From Ascarosepion bandense (Eukaryota; Mollusca; Cephalopoda; Sepiida; Sepiidae), in contig JBBBDQ010000191.1 in the NCBI GenBank assembly GCA_037127315.1, positions 16,291,001 to 16,355,000 of the forward strand: a stretch of 64,000 bases of DNA, in the 5' to 3' direction. The notes beneath the pieces were generated by a model. The model ran no database searches. It saw nothing but the letters and a program-made list of their open reading frames with translations, and was not told the DNA's origin. Numbering within the stretch: position 1 is the stretch's first letter; the number at the start of each line of letters is the position of its first letter. Shown piece after piece: positions 44,641-55,109 of the stretch. The position numbers and the translations under genes are program-made.

Positions 44641-45066
44641 TTGGTAGCTATCTGATGTTATTGCCCATAGAATTTTGCTTGTATGTTTCTTGCATTTTTT
44701 TTTTCATTCTTTATATTTTTTCATCCACACAGACAATTCCATACATTTTCCAATACTTTATATATATTTACACCTTATCTTGCATATGTGAGTGTGAGCA
44801 GTATACATTTGCATACACTTACATTTGTAAGTGTCCGCATGATTGCATATATCTGTGCGTCTGTATTTACTGATATATGCATACGTGTGGTGTGTATATA
44901 TATGCGTGCATGACTTTCTAGACATGTATATATGCCTTAGGATCATATGATGTATTTTAGCGTATGAATATTAACAAATTCATGTCTGTGCGTATGTTAG
45001 CATATATGTATGTTTATACGTATATGAATGCATGCGTGTGCGTATATGGATTTGTAATCTTTGTAT
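44641..45066. other. No gene; TATG/CATA-rich
   Basis: Alternating purine-pyrimidine rich sequence with many 'tatatg' and 'gcatg' words, no exact array. Confidence 0.5.
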
Positions 45067-45069
45067 ACG

Positions 45070-45228
45070 CTAAAAGTCTACCTCCTTCTACCGAACGCCC
45101 ATAGCTCAGAGGTAGAATCGCCGACTGATGCCAATTCGGTCGGGTTTCAATCCTGCGTTAAAAGCAATCGGATGTCTAACCGCACTGATGAGCTGTGATA
45201 CAGCGAAACAGATCTGTCTGCGGATGAC
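45070..45228 (+). mobile_element. SINE-B copy, intact ribozyme
   Basis: Head: 'acgcccatagctcagaggta' holds an A box (TAGCTCAGAGG), 'cggtcgggtttcaatcctg' holds a B box. About 25 bp later the hammerhead begins, and (TA)n follows at 45229-45252. The conserved leader 'aaaagtctacctcct' upstream of the head is shared with the 29461 and 52092 copies, so it is part of the element. Confidence 0.88.
45174..45228 (+). ncRNA. Type-I hammerhead ribozyme, core intact
   Basis: Core strand 1 CUGAUGA is at 45185-45191. Stem II is GCUGU (45192-45196) with ACAGC (45200-45204) around a GAU loop. Core strand 2 GAAA is at 45205-45208. Stem III is ACA/UGU with a GAUC loop, ending in the cleavage triplet GUC (45216-45218), so cleavage is expected after C45218. 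Stem I pairs CCGCA (45180-45184) with UGCGG (45219-45223), then an internal loop UAA/AU, then GUC/GAC. All invariant positions are present. The short stem III is as in small metazoan retrotransposon hammerheads. Confidence 0.9.
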
Positions 45229-45259
<31 letters not shown>

Positions 45260-45815
45260 ATCAACAGTTTAACAATTCCAAGTTCTCCGGTATTTACTTT
45301 TTTTTGTTATAAAAGTGCTTAATACCACAAATATTGAAGACCATAATATATTTAAATTTGTTTTTTATTTAAAATTAATATATTTTACATTGCGACATGG
45401 AAATTTTTATGTTTCGAGATTTCTACCTCGTTATCAGGCAATGTTAGGTCATTGTTGTGAAAATGATTTTCATTTGAACGTAAGAAACAATACGTTTGTT
45501 ATTTATGGATTTGAGAAGACAGAAAAAAAATTATGTGTGTATTCAATTTAACTGATCAGAATTGAGATCCACTTTAAATTTTAAAAAAAGTTTATATTTT
45601 TGGGAAATAGATGATTTCTTCTTTCAATTTTAACGGCAAAAGTGTCAACCCATTCAAAACCTCTGTTTAGACTCCATTTCCGTTAGTGTATCCATTATTG
45701 TTATGAATTTCTTTTCTTTTAGTTTTCTCTTTAAATTAGATCAAAAATATAAAATGTTTTCTTTTTTCTTTTCTTTTTGTTTGTGTTAGAAAATGTTGAG
45801 ATACATAGAAAACTA
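45229..45815. other. (TA)n, then no gene
   Basis: TA tract at 45229-45252; the rest is AT-rich. The + frame 45315-45551 (78 codons) matches nothing I know. Confidence 0.45.
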
Positions 45816-45857
45816 AATGAAGGAAATTTAATTATATACATATATATAATTAAATTT

Positions 45858-45904
<47 letters not shown>

Positions 45905-46049
45905 CACATTTGTAAACGAGTTATTACGCTTATTGCGTAATAACTCGTTTACAAATGGAAAATATTCAAAAGTTCTACAATATAATTGTCTTGAACAGAT
46001 GTGCACTGCTCTAATTTTATTATGACTAAAAACTAAGTAATTATACAAT

Positions 46050-46082
<33 letters not shown>
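45816..46082 (+). repeat. Hairpins, (TA)n and repeat R3
   Basis: First hairpin 45824-45860 ('gaaatttaattatata' with complement), (TA)n at 45860-45903, second hairpin 45905-45957 ('catttgtaaacgagttatta' with complement), then R3 body to 46050 as at 28244-28375, then (TA)n 46052-46082. Confidence 0.88.
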
Positions 46083-46086
<4 letters not shown>

Positions 46087-47076
46087 TTCATTTATATCTA
46101 CGTATGCCTGTTTGTATGCATCATGTGCGTGTGAGGGTCTGCTGTGACACCTTAGGAAAATACCTATTAATCTTTGACTTCAACAGTTGGTATTCAAATT
46201 TAAGAACAAACCAGGATTTAATGTTAATTTCTGAACAACTTTTAAGCAATGGGCACAATATTCTCTTCCCATTACATCAAAAACCAAAGATTATATCTAT
46301 TTATGTAGATTTTTTGTGTGTGTATGTGTGTTTACGTGTTTCTGTTTATAATCGTGAAGAAGAGGTGGTTAAGTCGAGGTCGGTGGATGCCAACATGGCT
46401 TCTGGGTCAGAAAGACAACTCAACTAATGATTGATCATTTGTAGAACATGGTAGTACATTTTCTTAATTCTTCTCCATCACCTTCCTTTTCACTTTGTTG
46501 TTATTTGGTATCTGTTATGTCTATCTAGTAATCTTGAATGATCACAAATATCCCCTGACCGGCCTTACATTTAGGCCATTCGTTGCACAAATTAACAGAA
46601 ACGTGCAAGCTCACGAGAGACTCCAACATCAGGAAGGATATCCGTTATATTAAAAAAAGAAAAAGAAAAAGAGAATTGTGTGTCGCCTTTGTAGCACACA
46701 CTGTAATGATGGGGTAAATTTTGACTCATTCGTACACGTGTAGAATTCATATCAAATCCGATCTAGTGTTACATTTGCCCTTGTGTGAAGGCAAATAAAT
46801 TTCAACACTCATTCGTACTTTCTTAAAAATCAACCGATTATGGGTTTTAGAGAATTTTTTAGCAGTTTACATGAAATTTTTTTAATCCGACATGATTTTT
46901 ATTCTTCCAAAACTTACTATTATCGAATACTAATATTTGGGTAGATCTTACGTTTATTTTATACGGTATTATTTCGTCTGCAGACCTGTGTAGTGGAGAA
47001 ACTTTAAATGAAAGAAAATGCACCCTCGATTCTCGAGTACGCAGGCCGTTAGACGAAATAAATACTTTTTAAAATG
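46083..47076. other. No gene recognised
   Basis: Unique sequence. The + frame 46104-46427 (107 codons) has no domain I recognise. Confidence 0.45.
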
Positions 47077-47124
47077 AACGGCCTGACGTTTGCCTTTATG
47101 TGCAGATGCAAACATCAGGCCGTT
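47077..47124. repeat. Hairpin, 17-bp arms
   Basis: 'aacggcctgacgtttgc' pairs with 'gcaaacatcaggccgtt' with one mismatch and a 14-base loop. Confidence 0.85.
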
Positions 47125-47247
47125 GAGTTTTGGAATTCAATGTTCAATTTACATACGCTTTCTTTATTTCTAGTATTGAACACCTTAACACATACATACA
47201 GCATAGCTTAAAACTATATATCAAAGAAGGATGGAACACACCACTTT

Positions 47248-47323
47248 CTTGCTACCTAGGCTTCGACCACGTGTGTTTCTTCTTTGCCTGAAAAGACCGA
47301 CTTGGTTGAAACCTAGGTAGCAA
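47248..47323. repeat. Hairpin, 21-bp arms
   Basis: 'ttgctacctaggcttcgacc' and 'ggttgaaacctaggtagcaa' are inverted repeats with two mismatches, 34-base loop. It directly precedes a MITE. Confidence 0.8.
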
Positions 47324-47326
47324 ATA

Positions 47327-47634
47327 CCGTATTTGACGGCATATTAAACGCACCCACTTTCAGCAGGGAACACCAATAAAAACAATAGTAATTAGTAAAA
47401 TTAGTTAAATTATTAGTAAATGGTACATCTAGGCTATATTTCTGAGGTATGATCTTGGTTAAACAAGCCATGATTACAATAAATTAAAAAAAAAAAAACT
47501 CAAGCGTATAAAAATTTATTATATCCAAAAGTAAGAAAAAAATAAAAATCAAGCATATGGCATATGTGATGCAGGGAATTTTAAAAGATATTTTTAGTAA
47601 AAAAAGTGTGCCTTATATGTCGTCATATACGGTA
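47327..47634. mobile_element. MITE, 308 bp, TA target site
   Basis: Inverted ends 'ccgtatttgacggcatatt' and the complement of 'atatgtcgtcatatacgg' extend about 30 bp; TA lies on both sides (47325-47326, 47635-47636). No coding. TA duplication suggests a Tc1/mariner/pogo-type transposase, but the family is not identified. Confidence 0.75.
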
Positions 47635-47760
47635 ATTGGTGTGTGTTTCGTTCTTTGACATCTTGTTAGCTCTGCATATTCAGTTCATTTGTTTTGATTG
47701 TGCATTGATTGTGTTTGAGAACGTTTTTTATCTACCGTCTGCTGGTCCAACCAGTAACTA

Positions 47761-48616
47761 TGAGGGTCATTCAATAAATAAGGTGAATTTTTCGGTATAA
47801 GGACTACTAATACAGATAGAAGCTTACTTTTTAAAAGTTTTTTTATTTGCTTCTTTTTCAAAGGGATTTAATTTTGTTTTGCAGATTGAAAAGAATACTT
47901 TGAGAGTTTTGGAGATTAACAAAGATGGCCGACCAAGAAGCATGCTTCAGGATTGAACAGAGGTCAGTTATCAAGTTTGTGGTTGCTGAAGGGTGCAAAC
48001 CAGTTGAACTTCATAAGAGAATGTCAGCCAAAAAATGTCTACAAGTGAGCTAAATTGTTTAAAGAAGGACGGAGCAGTATTGAGGATGAAGACAGGCCTG
48101 GGAGTCCTACAGAAGTGAGGTCTCCTGAGGTGATCGAATCAGTCTATGACCTCATTCAGTCTGACAGAAGGATGACAGTGGTCGACACTGCAAGGACTCT
48201 GAGCCTATCTTTTGGGACAACACACAAAATTGTTCATGATGACCTTGCCTACTCAAAGGTCAGCTCAGACAGCAGCCCAAACGGTGCAGACCATCAACGA
48301 GCTGGGCTGGGAACTGCTCTCTCATCCTCCTTACAGATCAGACCTTGCTCCTTCAAACTTTTACATGTTTGGTCTCTTGAAAGCGTTCACGAGATGCACG
48401 AAGTTTGAAAGTGACGATGATGTCAAACGTGCTGTGAGCGATTGACTGAAACATCAGTCCAAAGAATTTTACGCTGAGGGAATACGGAAGCTTGTGCACA
48501 GATGGGAAGAGTGTGTGACACTGCTGGGAGACTACGTTGAAAAAAAAAAGTAAGCTTCTATCTTTATTAGCAGTCCTTATACAGAAAAATTTACCTTATT
48601 TATTGAACAACCCTGG
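47761..48616 (+). mobile_element. Mariner element M2, internally deleted
   Basis: Same family as M1: the ends read TGAGGGTCATTCAATAAATA with TA on both sides. The transposase remnant starts at ATG 47924 (MADQEACFRIEQRSVIKF), is frameshifted before 48055, continues SPEVIESVYDLIQSDRRMTV, then jumps to the catalytic end with HPPYRSDLAPSNFYMFG (third aspartate region). The first two aspartates are deleted. The deletion end points differ from M1, so the two arose independently. Confidence 0.93.
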
Positions 48617-48745
48617 TATTTTACCAGTATATACTTACATTATCTATCTATCTATCCACCAAGACAAAACTTTGTTTTCTAAACTATGATAGCCAATGCA
48701 CAGAAAGATATAAAATAGCAGTTATAAAAAAAAACTTCTGAAATA

Positions 48746-49385
48746 ATGTACACCAAAAATTCCTCCACCCAAAGAATATTTCCAAGTGAACTGAAACATA
48801 TAAAACAAACACTTGTTAACAATAGTTTTCCCAACTATATCATTGACAGACAAATAAAATTATTCTTGGATAAAATACACGACAGCAGTAATAAAAATAT
48901 AACTCATCAAATCATCAATATATTATATTGCAACCAGACGCACAATAATTATAAGCAGGACGAATGTGCAACGAAGAAAATTATTAAACACTATATTTCT
49001 GCTATAAACCCTCAAAAACGTGTAAAGTTTATATATTACAGAAAATGGAAAACCACTGACCTTGTCATTACTAACCAAAATAACTTCAGCAAATCAAAAC
49101 TAGCGATGTGTACCAAATACAATTCCCAGTACAACACTGTTTCTTGTCACAAATCTATTATCTATATCGGACATACTACCATCTCAATACGCCTGTCGAA
49201 CCAAAGTGGTTTTAAAAGTATTAACTCATAATTCACAAGAACCCTTGCGGAAAATTCGAGTTGATAACACGAAAATTCTTTTTAAATCACATAACCTTTA
49301 ACATTTGACTATTAGAGAAGCCCTATTGATTAGACGTTTCCTCCGCTATCAATAGGACACATTCAGTAGCAGAGATGCGTGTTAA
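48746..49385 (+). pseudogene. Penelope-like element, C-terminal fragment
   Basis: The frame 48746-49231 reads PSELKHIKQTLVNNSFPNY, a YYRKWKTTDLVITNQN stretch, and then a GIY-YIG-like CHKSIIYIGHTTISIRLSNQ. This order (linker after RT, then a GIY-YIG nuclease) is typical of Penelope-like elements. Further fragments (VDNTKILFKSHN, LTIREALLIRRF) continue to ~49350 after a stop. The RT itself is missing. Confidence 0.75.
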
Positions 49386-49689
49386 GTGTTTTCTACAAAT
49401 AGAAGTGACCCTCACGTCAACCCAGCCGCTCATGGCACCTAACTGCTCAAAATAGTCACTCTCCTACAAGAATCTTAAAATAGTAAAACTACTATGTATT
49501 ACAATACACAGAGAATAAATATATCGAATACAACAACCTCGAGAATGGCTAAATCACTTTCAGAAAGCGCTGGGAACAAGAAAAACTATAAATAATTTTA
49601 AATTCTTCAATTCCCACAAAACCGAAAAATATTAAAATGCTAGAAAGATTCAATAAAAAGTTGATTAAATCATCCTTGTCGGCCTTAAA
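49386..49689. other. No feature seen
   Basis: AT-rich sequence between the Penelope-like fragment and a MITE copy. Confidence 0.4.
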
Positions 49690-49970
49690 TGAAAATAGAA
49701 TTGTTCTTTTTTTAATACTGCCCAATAATATGTGTATCAAATGAACTGTTCTGGTGCCCAGTTTTTGTGCTCTCTTCCCCATGCTAGTCTCTTCTTATTG
49801 ATTGGCCGAAGCAAAGGTTTACTGGCTGCCTTGTAACATTTCGCAAAGTAATAATAAAAGAACCATTCTATTTTCATTTTGAATTATTTACTTGGCAATA
49901 AATACTAAAAATAGTATGAAATACATGATTTTTTTTTAGGATTGGAGTGGCCTAATAATTATGGCCAGTA

Positions 49971-49976
<6 letters not shown>
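49690..49976 (-). mobile_element. MITE N1, partial copy
   Basis: Reverse-oriented relative of 51692-52067: shared blocks 'ccccatgctagtctcttctt', 'cggccttaaatgaaaatag'-type and the end 'gcctaataattatggcc'. The opposite terminal repeat is missing. Confidence 0.82.

Positions 49977-50034
<58 letters not shown>
49973..50034. repeat. (TA)n(GT)n microsatellite
   Basis: TA run followed by GT run at the end of the N1 copy. Confidence 0.95.
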
Positions 50035-50059
50035 TAATCAGTCAATTATATTTTTATTC

Positions 50060-50190
50060 CCACAGTATTTATAATTACCTATAAACACCTTTAGTGAGTA
50101 CACATGTTTTTTTTTTAAATCTCCGCTATAGTTAAAAGACATGTGTACTCACTAAATGTTTTTATAGATAATTCGAAATTATGTGGGGAA
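50060..50190. repeat. Fold-back element, ~50-bp arms
   Basis: 'cccacagtatttataattac' and 'gtgagtacacatg' on the left pair with 'catgtgtactcac' and 'gaaattatgtgggg' on the right; central loop about 30 bp with a T run. Confidence 0.85.
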
Positions 50191-50890
50191 AAAAAACTTT
50201 AAAGTTAAATGTCAGTTGGTGTAAGCATCACAAGTTTTATTAAACAAAATATGACTCCCGACAATATTTGAATTTAGAATAATTAATCGGAAAATGAGAT
50301 TAATCAAGCACAATCTAAAGGAGGACGCAGAATGGCTAAAAAAAAGACCAATCACTGGCACTGTGACGTGACATCGACTCTATAAGCGCCAAATTCAAAA
50401 ACATTTTTTTTTCCAGAACGTTATTCGGGTCGCACAAATTAAGGCTGCTCCCTTCACCACTAACTTTGACGGTGGCGTCAGGTTACGAAAGAACGGAACC
50501 AGCAACCATAAGATAAATTATTATTATTATTATCTAAGGAAGCTACCGTGGATTGAAAGAGATTGAAAGAGATTGAAAGAGATTGAAAGAGACCTCTCCT
50601 TCAAGAGAGACTGTTGACTAGATAATTGGATGTCTTTGCTCTTAAACTAAGATCGTAGATGCCCAATGTCAGTAAGCACTTAGTTTTTTCTTTTTTTCAA
50701 TCTGGGTATTTAAATATATTTAAATTGCATAGGTTGTTACGTTTCTTTCTCTTCAAAAGCTGTTGCCCAGTTCGTTTGAGCGCTCAAGACTTAACACTAC
50801 CCCCACTCAAAAAAAAAAAAAAAAGGGAAGAAAAAGAAAACCAGAAAAAAAAACAACAAATAAACAAACCTGGGTTTGTATTTCAGCGTA
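50191..50890. other. No gene; small tandem repeats
   Basis: Contains (ATT)n at 50519-50534 and about four copies of 'gattgaaaga' at 50552-50592. No recognisable coding. Confidence 0.5.
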
Positions 50891-50891
50891 T

Positions 50892-51540
50892 TATCATGGA
50901 TATCTTCTTCTTCATGTGCCGTGTCCCTTTAGGATGTAGGCGATCATGAACTTCCACTTGGTTCTGTCTCTTGTCGTTCTAAAACTTTTTTTCTCTTGGT
51001 ATCTCTTCTAAGCCCCGCTCCGTCAACCGCTCAGACCTAACAAGTACGTCTTGCACTGCTTTCCCCTCTCTCTCCTTTTATGATTTCAACCTGTGAGTAT
51101 CAAGTTCTCCAGTCCTTCCTTCCTCATTACGTGTTCAAGGAACTTAATTTGTCTCTTCCTGATATTTAGTGTCAGTTTTCTTCTCGTTTGCATCCTTTCC
51201 AACACCTCTTCGTTCTCTGTCCATGGTGTCCTCAGCATACTTTTGTAAAACTACATTTCTGCTGTCTTAAGCCTCTCGTTCATCTTTGATGAGATCGTCC
51301 AGCATTCACTTCCATACAAAAGGACAGATATCATATAGCAATCTAGCACACTTTTCTTTGTTTCTAATGAGATTTTCCTGTCTTTCACTACTATTGTTTG
51401 CTTCTTAAATGCGTCTTTGACCATGCCAATGCTTCTTTGGATCTCCGTGTCGCACTTTCCCTCCTCTGTCAAAACACTTCCCAGGTATTTTAATTTTTTT
51501 AAACACCACAGAAAGAGTCCAAATTTTACTCTCTTGTACA
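50892..51540 (-). pseudogene. LINE-B 3' part
   Basis: On + begins with 'atcttcttcttcatgtgccg', the complement of the LINE-B tail, and runs to the [23 protein letters not shown] region (frame 51251-51541, -). That frame keeps LDCYMISVLLYGSECWTIS before a frameshift near 51250. Confidence 0.9.
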
Positions 51541-51659
51541 ATATTTTAAGTTAGGTGGGCTTGACCTCTGAGTCACGCCCTATTACCCTTCCATAGTTTA
51601 AAAAATGGGGATGTATACCCAAACACGTTCTCATACGAAATACAACGTTTATACTAATA

Positions 51660-51691
<32 letters not shown>

Positions 51692-51692
<1 letters not shown>

Positions 51693-52067
51693 CTACCGGC
51701 CATAATAATTAGGCAACCCTAGTTTTAAAAAATGATCTATTTCATACTATTTTTAGTATTTATTGCCAAGTGGATAATTCTAAATGAAAATAGTATGGCC
51801 CTTCTGTTATTATTGCTTTGCAAAATTTTACATGGCAGCCACGAAACCTTTGCTTCGACCAGCCAATAAGAATAAGAGACTAGCATGGGGAAGAGATCAC
51901 AAAAACTGAATATCAGAACAGTTCCTTTGATGCACATCTTAATGTGCAGTATTAACAAAAGAAACATTCTAATCTCATTTAGAATTATCCACAATAAATA
52001 CTAAAAATAGTATGGAATACATAATTTTTTTAAAAACTGGGATGGCCTAATAATTATGGCCGTTAGT
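51692..52067 (+). mobile_element. MITE N1, near-complete copy
   Basis: Inverted ends of about 22-25 bp: 'ccggccataataattaggc' at the left, 'gcctaataattatggccg' at the right, extending inward through 'catactatttttagtattta' and its complement. 370 bp, noncoding; simple repeats on both sides. The end sequence resembles Tc1-type TIRs, so a Tc1-like mobiliser is likely. Confidence 0.85.
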
Positions 52068-52087
52068 ATATATATATATATATATAG

Positions 52088-52320
52088 ATTAGTCATCCGC
52101 AGACAGATCTGTTTCGCTGTATTAAAGCTCATCAGTACGGTTAGACTCCGACTGCTTTTTAACCCGGATTGAAAAAGACCGAATTGGCGTCAGTCGGCGA
52201 TTCTACCTCTGTGCTATGGGCGCTCGGTAGGAGGCAGACTTTTTGCGTGTATATTATCATTATACACGCCCAATATCCGAGAGTGTTCTAATTCATGGCT
52301 GAATAAACGATATAGATTGA
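52088..52320 (-). mobile_element. SINE-B copy with 5' extension, ribozyme intact
   Basis: Minus strand: extension 52250-52320 with the hairpin 'gcgtgtata'/'tatacacgc', leader 'aaaaagtctgcctcctaccg', head with A box 'catagcacagaggtag' and degraded B box 'tttttcaatcc', hammerhead at 52092-52146, then (TA)n at 52066-52085. Confidence 0.87.
52092..52146 (-). ncRNA. Type-I hammerhead ribozyme, core intact
   Basis: Reading the minus strand: stem I CCGUA with UGCGG (one U-G wobble), internal loop UAA/AU and outer GUC/GAC, CUGAUGA, stem II GCUUU/ACAGC (one mismatch), GAAA, stem III ACA/UGU with GAUC loop, cleavage triplet GUC. Cleavage is expected between 52102 and 52101. All invariant core bases are kept. 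Confidence 0.88.
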
Positions 52321-52529
52321 TAGATAGACAGATAAATAGGTAGATAGATCTTTTTCTTCTGAAATATGATAGTATTCACTGTAAGAAGAATACATGCACA
52401 GTGTGTTGCCGTTTTTGATAGATGTTCTAATAGCTCGGTATATTGGACACTGCTGTGGATACCAAAGAATAATGCTGATTCTATTCCTCTTTGTTGAAGT
52501 TGCTGTTTCGAGGTTGCCAATATCAAATA

Positions 52530-53030
52530 CTAGCAGTATAGCCCAGCGTTGCTCGGGTGTAACGAAAGCTTTAAAACTAATCCATGGTCCTGGAGCTCAG
52601 ACTCTTTCGACGTTGGCACGAAAGACAAAAAAGTAGTAGTTGTTTCCAGTTAGAGCGAAACCGTAGACTGAAAGAAAAATGAATGGATGTAAGTCAAATT
52701 TTGATTTCCTTGTATCGATATCGAATTTTCTGCACTATTGTAAGATCTGCAACCTTGAAACTTCTGAATATCGTTTCTTATGTCTTTGTGTCTGAGTGTA
52801 TCAAATTCAATTAAAATCGGACCACTCCTTCTATAATCCGATTTTTTCGATTTTCGATTTTCGATATTTATTGGGGGTACCTCGACACAAAACCTAGCTA
52901 AGAACACTCGCAGACGCTTATAGTACAACTGTGTAAATTTTCAAGGAAATCGGTTCAGCCGTTTCGGAGTCTATAGGTAACGGATACACAGACACACACA
53001 GACAAAGTTCCATTTATAAATAAGTTTAGA
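52530..53030 (-). mobile_element. Helitron-like element, copy H2 (internal deletion)
   Basis: Same ends as H1: on the minus strand TCTAAACTTATTTATAAATG at the start and CTAG at the end, inserted between A and T. About 200 bp of the middle, including the TA tract, is absent. The 3' hairpin has one change. Confidence 0.9.
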
Positions 53031-53117
53031 TTTAGATAGATATTTTCCGTTTGTTTTGTCTTCAGCTCTCTTTCATTCTGAGTATATCTTAAACTACATT
53101 CGTCAGCAAGGTTTCTG

Positions 53118-53450
53118 ATCAGGATATTAGAGGTTTTGAGGCGCGTGTAACTACCTCTTAATTGCTGTTGTTCTTAGGTCCTCTGTATGGACAAATAGAG
53201 AAACCCCCAAACAAAATCAAAACATTATGAAAGTATAAAAATACATTTTTATTGTAAAAATAGCAGTAATACATTTTTATATTAAAAAATTACCAACAAT
53301 ACATATTTATAGTAAAATAACGAATATATTTTTATAGTAAAATGACCAACAATATATTTTAGCAATAAATGAAGGGATGCAATTGCGTTCAAAATATTTA
53401 GATTTCAACATTAATTAACCATAGAGGTTGATATACCGCTAGACAAAACT
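53118..53450 (+). repeat. Dispersed repeat R2, copy 2
   Basis: Second copy of 9952-10290 in the same orientation, with similar divergence along its length. Blocks 'tagaggttttgaggcgcgtg' and 'attatgaaagtataaaaat' mark the start. Confidence 0.8.
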
Positions 53451-54003
53451 AACCAACCAGCTTAGCTATCTTGTATAAAGAAAAAATTGCGTCGATGTCT
53501 GAGAAGATAATTGTAAAAGTTATAAACATATGTGAAAAACTCACCATACGTAGTCAGTTTGAACAAACATCAATTGAAAATCCTGGATTTTACAAGAAGA
53601 CAGCCCAGTCTAAAACGAAGCTTATCCCATTCAACTGATACAGGGAACTAGCACATTATTAAAACGATAGTTAAAAATGTATGAACAACAAATGTCGGAT
53701 TTTCTCCAAACAGTTTTTTCTTCCTTGTCTGTCTTCGTATAGATTACTTCCGAAGATAATAATTTTGAAATGTCCTTAAGCTATTTCTCGTTTTTGTAGT
53801 CACGGATACCAAATAATTTCCCCCCTTCAGATCAAAGATGACGTAACACATATCAAACGCATTATTTTAAAAATGTAATATTTTCATGGTAATTGTTCTG
53901 ATGAGTTTTGGTACATCGACTTGAATTTCAGTGCAGTATCTGATTGGCAGTTAGGTTTCATCAGTTAATTGTTCAAATTACCTGATGTAATCGTAATTTT
54001 TAT
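53451..54003. other. No feature seen
   Basis: AT-rich unique sequence without a recognisable frame. Confidence 0.45.
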
Positions 54004-54004
54004 T

Positions 54005-54240
54005 CAATTACTTTCGCACTTTTCTCCTGATGAACTCTCTTCCATGTTCTTGCTTTCTTGTCAATGATGATCTTCAAAAGTTTAAATGCAATGTTAATGT
54101 TTCTCTTTTCTTGAATACTGTTATTTGTTGTCCTTTCATCTTAATAACGTTTACTCAGTTTCTTTCAGTTTCAGTAAACACGCCCCACCTTGGGTCTTAG
54201 TGGCTTTATCGCCTTCTTTGGGGTAAAATAATAAAAAAAA
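54005..54240 (+). mobile_element. LINE-A2 3' end
   Basis: Related to LINE-A but with a different end: 'ctcctgatgaactctcttcc', 'cttcaaaagtttaaatgc', then the tail 'gtcttagtggctttatcgcc' and 'ggggtaaaataataaaa'. This tail variant recurs on - at 56545 and 62738. Confidence 0.7.
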
Positions 54241-55109
54241 CATTGATTACCTTATTGCACAATTTCATAGTTCTACATGTTATTACGATTTTCGGTAGTT
54301 GAATTTCATAAGTCGAACCAAATGTAGATTTTACAAGAACTTTTTCTTTTATATGCCATACTTTTTCAGGACATAAATTATTTTGATTCTTCACAACTTT
54401 TTTTTCTCTTTTTTTGTTTTTGCTCTAACATTTGACCCTTTACCATCTGTTTGTCATTGTTCTGGAATTCATTTACACGAGGTTACTGGCAGTTTTCTCT
54501 GCTTCCCTCGATCTGGGTATGTCCCGTGTCTTTAACGTATTCTGATTATTAAATTTTATAGATTCTTCTTCTTTGTTACGTATCCCAGTAATTTAAAGGA
54601 TTTCTTTCTGATTGCTAACGGCAGTTTTCGTTTTGATCCTATTCCTGCCATTCGTAGTGAGATTCCATCCCATGTTCAACATTCCAACCACACAGATACG
54701 TACTCATTTGATACATACATAGAAACATAAATACATAGTAGTTGTCGAGGATGATCATGACTTGATATCTCTGTATTCATGCTATAAACGAATATGACAC
54801 TTGAATCAGACAAAATTTTAAAACCTCTCGACCAAAACCTTAATTAGTTATGATTGCTTTTTTCGGCTATGACCAGCCATTCAATGTCTGTGCATGATTG
54901 TTGTTTTTTTCAATTTGAAGGCATTGATTTCAATGGATTCCACCAAAAACATGTTCTCAAATAAATAAATAAAAACCCAGTAAACATCATTAGATATTTC
55001 CACGAAGGTTAAGGATTTCAACAGTGATCATATACACATACGTAATAACTGGTTAGTCGTTTCCAAGTTCACACGTTTGTCGGGGCGAGTTGCAAAATCC
55101 ATATATATT
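54241..55109 (-). other. Weak LINE-B-like trace; otherwise nothing
   Basis: 54480-54690 follows the order of the LINE-B 3' end on the minus strand ('attcttcttctttgttacg', 'cggcagttttcgttttgatc') at low similarity. No other feature is seen. Frame 54206-54394 is unrecognised. Confidence 0.4.

Noticed and set aside
43871..44647. Long frames on both strands in the purine-rich tract
   Set aside because: Composition-driven S/L/F or K/R/E frames, no recognisable protein.
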